Source: an uncultured Eubacterium sp. (GTDB lineage: Bacteria > Bacillota > Clostridia > Peptostreptococcales > Anaerovoracaceae). Taken from it: a DNA stretch of 12,374 nucleotides. The notes beneath the pieces are model-generated. The model ran no database searches and had not been told where the DNA came from. It saw only the letters and a program-made list of their open reading frames with translations. Positions within the stretch are counted from its first letter, which is position 1; the number at the start of each line of letters is the position of its first letter. Location: contig CAJJPZ010000059.1 in the NCBI GenBank assembly GCA_905193765.1, positions 1-12,374 of the forward strand. The letters are read 5' to 3'. The position numbers and the translations under genes were made by a program. Positions 5,515-12,133 of the stretch are shown here, piece after piece.

Positions 5515-7149
5515 ATGCCAATAACACACATACTTGAACACAACGCTACACTTTTCAAAAACGACATCAGTCTCGTGGAGCTCAACCCCGGAGACGATGC
5601 CAAACCGAGAATGACGTGGAAGGAATACTCACTGATGGAGCCTAAGGGCAGAGCCCGCTTCAGGAAAGAGATCACCTGGGGCGAGTTCAACACGCAGGCC
5701 AACAGATTCGCTAACTTGCTGCTTTCCAGAGGGATAAAAAAAGGCGACAAAGTCGCTATCCTCCTGATGAACTGCATCGAGTGGCTGCCGATCTATTTCG
5801 GTATCCTCAAGACAGGTGCTCTGGCAGTGCCGCTGAACTTCCGCTACACGCCGGACGAAATACGCTACTGCTGTGACCTGGCGGAAGTGGACGCCATCGT
5901 GTTCGGCCCTGAATTCACAGGTCGTATGGAGGAGATATGCGACAGGATGCCGGGAGTGGATCTGATGTACTACGTTGGCGAAGACTGCCCGTCCTTTGCA
6001 GAAAGTTACGATGAACTGATCGAATACTGCTCATCCAGGACTCCGCAGATCGACATTAAAGATTCCGACGACGCCGCCATATACTTCTCGTCAGGTACCA
6101 CGGGATTCCCGAAAGCCATACTCCATCCGCACAGGAGCCTGATGCACTCATGCAAAGTCGAGCAGAACCACCATTCCACTACAAGGGACGATGTGTTCCT
6201 ATGCATACCGCCGCTCTATCATACCGGCGCCAAGATGCACTGGTTCGGCAGTCTCTACGTAGGCGGCAAGGCTGTACTGCTGAAAGGTACGAAACCCGAG
6301 TGGATCATCAAGGCGATCTCCGAAGAGAAATGCACGCTGCTGTGGCTGCTGGTGCCTTGGTGTCAGGACATACTGGATGCTCTGGACAGAGGCGACATCA
6401 AACTTGAAGATCATCAGCTGGATCAGCTGCGGCTGATGCATATAGGTGCGCAGCCTGTACCGCCAAGTCTGATCAAACGCTGGAAATCATACTTCCCGAA
6501 ACATCAGTACGATACAAACTACGGACTCAGTGAGTCAACAGGTCCGGGATGCGTCCACCTGGGAGTCGAGAACATCCACAAAGTCGGTGCCATCGGCAAA
6601 GCCGGATTCGGCTGGGAGGCAAAGATCGTTGACGAGAACAGAGGTCTCGTGAAGCGCGGCGAGGTCGGTGAGCTGGCAGTCAAGGGTCCCGGCGTCATGA
6701 AGTGCTACTACCGCGATGAGAAGGCCACCAGCGAAACGCTCTATGACGGATGGCTGCTGACCGGCGACATGGCTTACGAAGACGAAGACGGGTTCTACTT
6801 CCTGGTCGACAGAAAGAAGGACGTAATCATATCAGGAGGCGAGAACATCTACCCTGTACAGGTGGAAAATTTCCTCAGGAAGCACGATGCCATCAAGGAC
6901 GCCGCTGTGATCGGACTCCCTGATCACAGGCTGGGTGAAATATCGGCTGCGATCATCGAACTCAAGGAAGGCCACGAATGCACTGAGGCAGAGATCAACG
7001 ACTTCTGCCACGAGCTGCCGCGTTACAAACGTCCGCACAAGATCATATTCGCAGACGTTCCACGCAATCCGACAGGCAAGATCGAGAAACCTGTCCTCAG
7101 AGAACGCTACAGTTCAGTGAGACTGGTAGAACAGCAGAACAGAGGCTGA
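5515..7149 (+). CDS. Class I acyl/aryl-CoA ligase (AMP-binding), T-box controlled
   Basis: A 544-residue cytoplasmic ANL-superfamily enzyme that should activate a carboxylic acid with ATP to an acyl-AMP and transfer it to CoA. The ATG at 5515 follows GAAAGGAAA at 5498-5506; earlier codons in the frame lack a ribosome site. All core motifs are present: P-loop YFSSGTTGFPK at 190-200; NYGLSES at 335-341; WLLTGD with Asp418; hinge DRKKD at 432-436 followed by ISGGENIYPVQVE; and C-terminal NPTGK with catalytic Lys522. Length is normal, so it is probably active. Acid specificity cannot be read directly. It is the only gene of a tyrosine T-box transcript, which suggests an aryl acid such as 4-hydroxyphenylacetate or a related aromatic; a medium-chain fatty acid ligase is the main alternative. 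Confidence 0.9.
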   Translation: MPITHILEHNATLFKNDISLVELNPGDDAKPRMTWKEYSLMEPKGRARFRKEITWGEFNTQANRFANLLLSRGIKKGDKVAILLMNCIEWLPIYFGILKTGALAVPLNFRYTPDEIRYCCDLAEVDAIVFGPEFTGRMEEICDRMPGVDLMYYVGEDCPSFAESYDELIEYCSSRTPQIDIKDSDDAAIYFSSGTTGFPKAILHPHRSLMHSCKVEQNHHSTTRDDVFLCIPPLYHTGAKMHWFGSLYVGGKAVLLKGTKPEWIIKAISEEKCTLLWLLVPWCQDILDALDRGDIKLEDHQLDQLRLMHIGAQPVPPSLIKRWKSYFPKHQYDTNYGLSESTGPGCVHLGVENIHKVGAIGKAGFGWEAKIVDENRGLVKRGEVGELAVKGPGVMKCYYRDEKATSETLYDGWLLTGDMAYEDEDGFYFLVDRKKDVIISGGENIYPVQVENFLRKHDAIKDAAVIGLPDHRLGEISAAIIELKEGHECTEAEINDFCHELPRYKRPHKIIFADVPRNPTGKIEKPVLRERYSSVRLVEQQNRG

Positions 7150-7180
7150 TACAGACTTTATCCATATTGCAAAAACAACA

Positions 7181-7238
7181 AAGCGCAGCGGTTCCCGGGG
7201 ATCATACTTCCCCACAGCCGCTGCGCTGTTTTAGTTAC
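7181..7238. terminator. Bidirectional terminator between convergent genes
   Basis: AGCGCAGCGG (7182-7191) pairs with CCGCTGCGCT (7218-7227), with an inner GGGGA/TCCCC extension. The plus strand continues GTTTTAG; the minus strand continues TTTGTTGTTTTTG. It closes both the ligase and the minus-strand AAA gene ending at 7271. Confidence 0.85.
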
Positions 7239-7270
7239 TGCCGTTTTTCGTGGTTTTATTTTCCGGCTTT

Positions 7271-8950
7271 TTATTCTCCGACTATCAGCACTTCCTTGCC
7301 TCTGAACGCGAAGCCGTAGTGTCTGATCCGGCTCCTGTCGATGCCGTTTGCGATCAGCCATGCGTCGTAGTCCTTTTCCTCGATCTGTCTGACTGCCGCC
7401 GCAGCCGTTTCTTCCAGAGTCTGTTCCTTTCTCCGATTGAATATCTTGAACTCGAAGACATATGCATCGTCTCCAGATCCTTCAGGCATCATGCAGACGT
7501 CGTATCTGCCGAACCCGCTCTCCCGGTTGGAAGTTATGCTGTATCTGAGGTTCGCATCTACGATCAGCCCCAGTACGAACCCGTGGTAGAATTTCTCTTC
7601 GTCTGTGTCAAAATAGCTGAAAACGCGCTCCGTTATCTTGTTCATATACCCGTTCATAGCTTCGAGGTCGTTTCTCAGCAGTGCCTTTACGAAATCATTG
7701 TATCTGGCTCCCGGTCTCTTGAACCAGTCGGAGATCATATCCTCGAACATCATATGCGTTTCAAAATTCGTCAGTTCCAGTACGTATGTGTATCTGCCTG
7801 TGCTGCTGTTCCAGATCACCTCAGATGCCTTGATATATCCCGTCGCCAGCAGCAGGCTCCATATCGCATCTTCGTTTTCGTCCAGCATGCTGAACACTAT
7901 CTGCTCGTCTATGATGCATGATACGCTACCGCCTTCCAGCAGTCCCTCCATCGACGATTTGACATCCGGTCCCGCTTCTCTTATCAGTTTCGAAACCAGT
8001 GCGTTGCTGCTTGTATTCGCCCAGTACGGCGCTAATTTTCCTGTGTCGAGGTAGTTCAGTATGCTCCATGGATTGTATATGTCCTTATGATTTCCGAAGA
8101 TGAAACCGTCGTACCAGCGCTTCACGTCCTGCTGTGCATCTCCCATGCCGAAATCTCCAAGAGCATCGAAGACTTCCTTTTCTGTAAAACCGAAGCAGTC
8201 CGCATATTCGTCTGATGTTATCGTTACGACTTTGAGATTGTTCAGATCCGAAAAGATCGACTCCTTGCTGACTCTCGTTATACCTGTCATCACCGCCCGT
8301 TCAAGATGCGGATTGGTCTTGAAGGTCGAGTTGAAAAAGCTCGTTATGAAGGAAACCATCTCGTCCCAGTATCCGTTGACGTAGGCTTCCTGAAGCGGAG
8401 TGTCATATTCATCCAGGAGGATCACAGTTTTCCTGCCGTACATTCGGTACATGATATCCGTGATGGTCTTAAGACTCGTAGTTGCAACAGCTTCGCTCAT
8501 TTCCATACCGACCGAATCCACATATTCGATATCCTGCTTTGTCATGACACCCCTGTCCATGACCTCCGTATATGAACTGTATATCCTGATCAGCGTCTGA
8601 TATATCTTTCTCTTTGCATTTTCGAAAGTCGAATCCTTGACGTCTGCAAAAGAAAGGAATATCACCGGGAACGTCCCCTGCAGTGCTCTGTACTTCTCGC
8701 CGAACTCCTCATCCTCCCATACCGAAAGACCTTCAAAAAGATCAGCTCTGCCTTCGTATTCATTCGAGAAGAAACAGTTCAGCATATCCATGTTGAGAGT
8801 CTTGCCAAAGCGCCTCGGACGTGCTATAAGAGTGACATCGTCTCCCGACTCCCACCACTGCCTGATGAAATCGGTCTTGTCGATATAAAAATAGTCGTTT
8901 TCTCTCAGAGCTGCGAAACTCTGCTTTCCTATCGCTACTGTCTTTTTCAC
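7271..8950 (-). CDS. AAA-ATPase-like / PD-(D/E)XK nuclease-like protein (PF09820-PF08011 type)
   Basis: A 559-residue protein starting at GTG 8950, which has an outstanding ribosome site (GGGAGGG, six bases away) and opens VKKTVAIGKQSF, the family's normal N-terminus. Earlier in-frame ATGs are poorly placed and encode a recombination scrap. Residues 17-35 (ENDYFYIDKTDFI) and Walker A-like RPRRFGKT (44-51) mark the AAA-like domain; Walker B is VILLDEYD (176-183); TGITRVSKESIFSDLNN lies at about 222-238. The C-terminal domain has the PD-(D/E)XK pattern: GRYDV with Asp484, then VFEFK with Glu500 and Lys502. These proteins occur in many near-identical copies in anaerobic gut Bacteroidota and Clostridia; their cellular role is not established, and defence or mobility roles are guesses. 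The gene has its own promoter and appears monocistronic. Confidence 0.9.
   Translation of the reverse strand: MKKTVAIGKQSFAALRENDYFYIDKTDFIRQWWESGDDVTLIARPRRFGKTLNMDMLNCFFSNEYEGRADLFEGLSVWEDEEFGEKYRALQGTFPVIFLSFADVKDSTFENAKRKIYQTLIRIYSSYTEVMDRGVMTKQDIEYVDSVGMEMSEAVATTSLKTITDIMYRMYGRKTVILLDEYDTPLQEAYVNGYWDEMVSFITSFFNSTFKTNPHLERAVMTGITRVSKESIFSDLNNLKVVTITSDEYADCFGFTEKEVFDALGDFGMGDAQQDVKRWYDGFIFGNHKDIYNPWSILNYLDTGKLAPYWANTSSNALVSKLIREAGPDVKSSMEGLLEGGSVSCIIDEQIVFSMLDENEDAIWSLLLATGYIKASEVIWNSSTGRYTYVLELTNFETHMMFEDMISDWFKRPGARYNDFVKALLRNDLEAMNGYMNKITERVFSYFDTDEEKFYHGFVLGLIVDANLRYSITSNRESGFGRYDVCMMPEGSGDDAYVFEFKIFNRRKEQTLEETAAAAVRQIEEKDYDAWLIANGIDRSRIRHYGFAFRGKEVLIVGE
7369..7405 (-). repeat. Direct repeat, copy inside the AAA gene 3' end
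   Basis: This segment encodes TAAAAVRQIEEKDY near the C-terminus of the AAA protein. It matches 8973-9010 at 35 of 37 aligned bases with one single-base gap; the central 22 bases (7384-7405 and 8989-9010) are identical. Confidence 0.75.
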
Positions 8951-8972
8951 GAGATCCCTCCCTTTCACTTGC

Positions 8973-9010
8973 AGTCCTTTTTCCACGTTCTGTCTGACTG
9001 CCGCCGCAGC
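8973..9010 (-). repeat. Direct repeat, copy in the AAA gene 5' leader
   Basis: Non-coding copy of the gene's 3' segment, located between the promoter at 9042-9070 and the GTG start at 8950. Read on the minus strand it would encode TAAAAVRQNVEKGL, clearly related to the C-terminal TAAAAVRQIEEKDY. It is best explained as the leftover tail of a paralogous copy that once lay upstream. Confidence 0.7.
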
Positions 9011-9041
9011 TGTCATTCCCCCCCGGTCATTCATTACCTCC

Positions 9042-9070
9042 ATTGTATCAACTATACCCGAAAGATGCAA
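9042..9070 (-). promoter_or_regulatory. Promoter of the AAA/nuclease-like gene
   Basis: On the minus strand: TTGCAT (9070-9065), a 17-base spacer, TACAAT (9047-9042). Predicted start near 9035 gives an about 85-base leader that contains a run of seven G residues (minus strand, 9018-9024) and the direct-repeat scrap before the GTG at 8950. Confidence 0.6.
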
Positions 9071-9084
9071 TGCCCCGCTGCGCA

Positions 9085-9109
9085 GAAAAAACAGCCCTGC
9101 TAGGGCTGT
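9085..9109 (-). terminator. Terminator overlapping the XRE gene stop codon
   Basis: ACAGCCCT (9091-9098) pairs with AGGGCTGT (9102-9109) around a 3-base loop, followed on the minus strand by six T residues (9090-9085). The TAG stop of the regulator (9102-9100) lies in the loop and its closing pair. Confidence 0.8.
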
Positions 9110-9432
9110 GATTTCTTCTGTATCCCGTCGATGTAGGCGCTGACCAGACGCTTCTCTTCATCGCTGAGTTTTTCCCAGGTGTCCAGGAGCTGTTTCTGCT
9201 CTGCCGTGAGATCCAGCTTCTCCCCGTCCGGCAGGAAGAACTGCGACATGGTCATGCCGAATCCCTCGCATATCCTGTACAAAGTCGTGAAGCGCGGATC
9301 GCTGTGCCGGTTCAGCAGGTTGGAAATCGACGACTCCGACATTCCGCTGCGCCTGGCAAGCTGATACCTGCTGATATTCTGTTTCTCGCATAATTCGATG
9401 ATCCGTTCAGCTACATAATACTCATTAAACAA
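9100..9432 (-). CDS. XRE-family (Cro/CI-type) helix-turn-helix regulator
   Basis: A 110-residue DNA-binding protein. The start is TTG at 9432, eight bases after GAGAGG; a stop lies four codons upstream and the next in-frame ATG is beyond the recognition helix, so TTG is nearly forced. Residues about 7-62 form an HTH_3 domain: ERIIELCEKQNISRYQLARR, then SGMSESSISNLLNRHSDPRF (recognition helix) and LYRICEGFGMTMSQFF. The C-terminal 40 residues are a charged helical segment (LTAEQKQLLDTWEKLSDEEK), typical of small Clostridia regulators of this type and possibly for dimerisation. It is closed by a terminator overlapping its stop, so it is a single-gene unit. Repeated TTGTATAT boxes upstream suggest self-control. 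Its target genes are unknown. Confidence 0.9.
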   Translation of the reverse strand: MFNEYYVAERIIELCEKQNISRYQLARRSGMSESSISNLLNRHSDPRFTTLYRICEGFGMTMSQFFLPDGEKLDLTAEQKQLLDTWEKLSDEEKRLVSAYIDGIQKKSQP

Positions 9433-9449
9433 GTATGTTACCTCTCATT

Positions 9450-9527
9450 TTGTATATTTACTGATATTGTATATCTAAATGAGAATAATTATTAGCTTTT
9501 AAATCATCATGTATACTACTTGTATAT
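9450..9527. promoter_or_regulatory. A/T-rich control region with three TTGTATAT boxes
   Basis: TTGTATAT occurs at 9450-9457, 9467-9474 and 9520-9527. The middle box sits within an inverted repeat, GATAT-TGT-ATATC (9463-9475). The first two are 17 bases apart start to start, about 1.6 helical turns. The region is markedly richer in A/T than its surroundings and must contain the XRE promoter, but I could not single out -35 and -10 hexamers confidently. Confidence 0.4.
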
Positions 9528-9546
9528 TGAGCAGTATAAGCGTCTG

Positions 9547-9578
9547 TTAAATGCCCGTCCTGAAAGATGGGCATTTAA
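9547..9578 (-). terminator. Hairpin after the putative anti-sigma gene
   Basis: TTAAATGCCC (9547-9556) pairs with GGGCATTTAA (9569-9578), extended inward by three more pairs (one G-U) to a 6-base loop. It starts two bases after the stop of the gene ending at 9581. No T run follows on the minus strand, so it may stabilise the 3' end as much as terminate. Confidence 0.55.
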
Positions 9579-9580
9579 TA

Positions 9581-10318
9581 TCAGTATTCACGAATGCTTT
9601 CGACCATGCGTATGCCTGTGATGCGCTTGCCTTTGCCTGCTGCCGTGCAGCTGTATGTGTCCGTCACCTCCGTCGCGATGAACTCTCCCGTGTCCTTCAC
9701 TTCATCGACATACATCTCCTGTCCGGTCTTATCAGATTTATAAAGATCTCCTCTCACCACGAAGTCAGGATTGCCGCTATAATATGTTACAAAAAACATT
9801 ATCTCATTGTCGTGTCCCTGTTCAGGATCGATATATGTATACTCCAGAATAGTCGAGTCTGATGTGACATATGCTTTCAGCGTATCGAATACATAGTCGC
9901 CCGGGATGTATGACGGACCGTGAACGTGATCCACATATTTTTTCAGCTTCTTTATGTCGTTTTCGTTAGAAACAGTTATGACCTGTGTGACAAGGCCGTC
10001 ATCATCGACTTCCTCCTTTATGTCAAGATCTGAAATGACGCTGATACACTTGTCCATGACGCGCCTGCCTCCGTATACTCCGTCATCGTTCATCCACAGG
10101 ACTGATGACACGCCTGCAGTCACTGTCAGCATGACGACTGCAACCACTTTCACGACCTTCCTTCGCGTACTCTTCCTGCGGTCTGAGACCAGCCTCTTTA
10201 TGAACGCATCGTCCTCCGGAGTCATTCTGTATTTTTCCTTCGAGTAGACATATGCCGCTTCCTGCATCTGTCTGCTGAATTCTTTGTCGATATCAAAATC
10301 TTTTTCGTTCCTGTTCAT
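9581..10318 (-). CDS. Putative membrane anti-sigma factor (DUF4367-like)
   Basis: A 245-residue single-pass membrane protein. The N-terminal about 53 residues are charged and cytoplasmic (DKEFSRQMQEAAYVYSKEKY, then TPEDDAFIKRLVSDRRKSTRRK), a transmembrane helix spans about 54-76 (VVKVVAVVMLTVTAGVSSVL), and the rest is outside the cell. The external part (about 125-245, with PSYIPGDYVFDTLKAYV, ILEYTYIDPEQ and FFVTYYSG) resembles the DUF4367-type domain of clostridial anti-sigma factors; this is a judgement from pattern, not a search. Its ATG overlaps the sigma factor stop (ATGA, 10315-10318), so the two are translationally coupled. The arrangement strongly suggests it binds and restrains that sigma factor and senses an envelope signal. 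No zinc-finger HxxxCxxC motif is present. Confidence 0.75.
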   Translation of the reverse strand: MNRNEKDFDIDKEFSRQMQEAAYVYSKEKYRMTPEDDAFIKRLVSDRRKSTRRKVVKVVAVVMLTVTAGVSSVLWMNDDGVYGGRRVMDKCISVISDLDIKEEVDDDGLVTQVITVSNENDIKKLKKYVDHVHGPSYIPGDYVFDTLKAYVTSDSTILEYTYIDPEQGHDNEIMFFVTYYSGNPDFVVRGDLYKSDKTGQEMYVDEVKDTGEFIATEVTDTYSCTAAGKGKRITGIRMVESIREY

Positions 10319-10857
10319 ATCTGTTCCCCCAGGTCCAGTTTCTCAAATTCCTCTCTGAGCTTCACCAGCCCGCGTGCTGACCATGTCCGCGCAGTGTTGA
10401 CATTGATGTTGAGTATCTCTGCAGTTTCTATAAGATTATACTCGCATATGACATTGAGCTGTATCACATTGCGATATTTCCTGTCGATGCGTTCCAGCGA
10501 GATCATTATATTGATCTTATCCTCTTCGCTGGTCAGCTTCTCGAGTATATCCGCCTTGATATCAGCTATCTCCAGAGCACTGATACATGTCCCGTCAGAC
10601 AATACCTTTTCATTGTCGGCAAACAGTCTGTTGTATTTGATTATCCGATTGAAATATGCATTCACCTCGTTTTTTGCTATCGTCATGACCCATGGTCTGA
10701 AAGACTTTTCGCTGCGCAGTGTGTCTATCTTGCGTACCACCTTCTCCATGGCTGACTGAGTGACGTCTCTCGCCTCATCATCATCACTTATCTTTGATCT
10801 CACATAAATAAAAACACTGCTGTATACTGCTGCGATTTTTTCTCCAAGTCTTTTCAT
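10315..10857 (-). CDS. ECF-like RNA polymerase sigma factor
   Basis: A 180-residue protein with the two domains of a group 4 (extracytoplasmic function) sigma factor. Region 2 covers about 12-72, with FIYVRSKISDDDEARDVTQS (promoter -10 recognition and core binding) and FRPWVMTIAKNEVNAYF. Region 4 covers about 118-170, with LERIDRKYRNVIQLNVICEY, then LIETAEILNINVNTARTWS, a helix-turn-helix for -35 recognition, and ARGLVKLREEF. Length is normal. The ATG at 10857 has a modest GGTGAAG ribosome site. It should direct a small regulon released by the coupled membrane protein downstream. Such factors often control their own operon, but I could not define a matching promoter pair inside this window. 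Confidence 0.9.
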   Translation of the reverse strand: MKRLGEKIAAVYSSVFIYVRSKISDDDEARDVTQSAMEKVVRKIDTLRSEKSFRPWVMTIAKNEVNAYFNRIIKYNRLFADNEKVLSDGTCISALEIADIKADILEKLTSEEDKINIMISLERIDRKYRNVIQLNVICEYNLIETAEILNINVNTARTWSARGLVKLREEFEKLDLGEQI

Positions 10858-10895
10858 AGCTTCACCATATTACAGATACAATAAACTCCTGTTAT

Positions 10896-10901
10896 ATTAT
10901 A
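10896..10901 (-). promoter_or_regulatory. Candidate -10 element upstream of the sigma factor gene
   Basis: The minus strand reads TATAAT in the 56-base gap between the secreted-protein gene and the sigma gene, about 40 bases before the ATG. No convincing -35 hexamer is present at 17 bases (AACTTT), so it could be a weak internal promoter or chance in A/T-rich DNA. Confidence 0.35.
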
Positions 10902-10913
10902 CACCATAAACTG

Positions 10914-11408
10914 CTATGAAAGTTTCTTATATTTCGTCATTTTGGACGAGCCGCTGGTCACCACGACCTTTACCCTGTAGCTGCTGCCGGATGACACTGC
11001 GAACTTAGGCGAATGTATAATTGATTTTGCTGAAACCGTCTTTGTACTGGCCACTCCCTTTACATTCACATAGCCGCTTTTGCTGGAAACATACTTCTGC
11101 AGCTGCACTTTAGACGTGATCGACTTCGTTGTGGATTTTGCCTCTACATTTGCCATTGCAGAGGTCGCTGTAAGCCTATCAAATTTCAATACAAAACCCG
11201 TCACAGTCTGCACACCTGCCAGGTCATCTCCCTCCAGCGGACTGTCGTCACATATCACGTACTCCTCTTCCGTCGGCTCTATGTACTCTTCATATCCCGT
11301 GTCTTCCTCCGCCGCCTCATCTGCATAGGCCGGTACAGCCGCCGGGACCATCACCGCAGTGAGCATTACAATAACCAATGCCGCTATACTTCTGTTCAAA
11401 AATTTCAA
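10914..11408 (-). CDS. Small secreted protein, function unknown
   Basis: A 164-residue exported protein starting at TTG 11408, eight bases after a perfect AGGAGG; no ATG is available near this site. Residues 1-29 are a signal peptide (basic MKFLNR, hydrophobic core, then AYA followed by DE). An acidic linker follows (AAEEDTGYEEYIEPTEEEY, about 32-50). The last about 95 residues are Ser/Thr/Lys-rich with alternating strand pattern (VTGFVLKFDRLTATSAMANV, YVNVKGVASTKTVSAKSI, YRVKVVVTSGSSKMTKYKKL), resembling a fibronectin type III-like or other beta-sandwich fold of the same style as the secreted protein at 2682-3692. It lies between the membrane-anchored protein and the sigma factor, so it is a candidate extracellular signal or target of that pathway. 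Confidence 0.7.
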   Translation of the reverse strand: MKFLNRSIAALVIVMLTAVMVPAAVPAYADEAAEEDTGYEEYIEPTEEEYVICDDSPLEGDDLAGVQTVTGFVLKFDRLTATSAMANVEAKSTTKSITSKVQLQKYVSSKSGYVNVKGVASTKTVSAKSIIHSPKFAVSSGSSYRVKVVVTSGSSKMTKYKKLS

Positions 11409-11459
11409 AACGTCTACCTCCTCTGATACTATATATATTCCTAAATACTTTCTTATTTG

Positions 11460-12071
11460 TTACAAGACCGCCCTTTCCAGCGCCTCAGTATACTCCCTGA
11501 GCGCTTTTTGCTTATCCGCTGCGATCCCTTCTGTCATCTTTCCGAGCTCCGCTTCTATCTCTGATGTAATCTTTTCCCGGCTTTCGGGATCGATCCGTTC
11601 ATCGATGTTCCGCATACTGTTTACCATGAACGAATGTACCTCATTAGCCACTCTATATACCTCCGTTCTCTGCAGCGCTCTCGCCTGATCCGACAGGTCA
11701 TCGCTGTTTACGACAGCCTCGGGCATATAAAACAACAGTGATATATTATATAATCGTCCGATTTCATCATCATATGATATCTCTTTTTTACTGCTGAGAT
11801 CCATGCAAAGTGCGTCAACCGCATCACTTACTGTGTTCATATCTGCATCAGTGAATCCTTTGTTGCTCCTGATACTGCTGATTATCTCATTTGCTTTCTT
11901 CTCAGCCTTCATCTCGTTTTCTGATATCAATTTCACATATTGCTGTTCCTCGTCTGCATCCCCGGCGTTCTCCTCACCGGCTCCTCTGCCGGACCATATG
12001 CTGAACACCAGCATTCCGATAACAACGACAGCAAAAAATGCGATCAGGCCTGCAGGCATTTTTTTCTTCAT
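11460..12071 (-). CDS. N-terminally membrane-anchored extracellular protein, unknown function
   Basis: A 203-residue protein with ATG at 12071 preceded by GGAAAAGGATATT. Residues 1-6 are basic, 7-27 form a hydrophobic helix (AGLIAFFAVVVIGMLVFSIW) and no signal-peptidase site is evident, so it is probably anchored with about 175 residues outside. The exposed part is acidic and almost entirely helical (ENEMKAEKKANEIISSIRSN, REKITSEIEAELGKMTEGIA), with no cysteine pair or catalytic motif that I recognise. It lies 62 bases after the ABC ATPase and 51 bases before the secreted-protein gene, suggesting one transcript. It could be an accessory or substrate-facing subunit of the exporter, but that is contextual only. 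Confidence 0.7.
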   Translation of the reverse strand: MKKKMPAGLIAFFAVVVIGMLVFSIWSGRGAGEENAGDADEEQQYVKLISENEMKAEKKANEIISSIRSNKGFTDADMNTVSDAVDALCMDLSSKKEISYDDEIGRLYNISLLFYMPEAVVNSDDLSDQARALQRTEVYRVANEVHSFMVNSMRNIDERIDPESREKITSEIEAELGKMTEGIAADKQKALREYTEALERAVL

Positions 12072-12133
12072 AATATCCTTTTCCTTTCCGTTATGCCACA
12101 GTCATATCCGATCCACCCGGGCGAGAGGACTGC

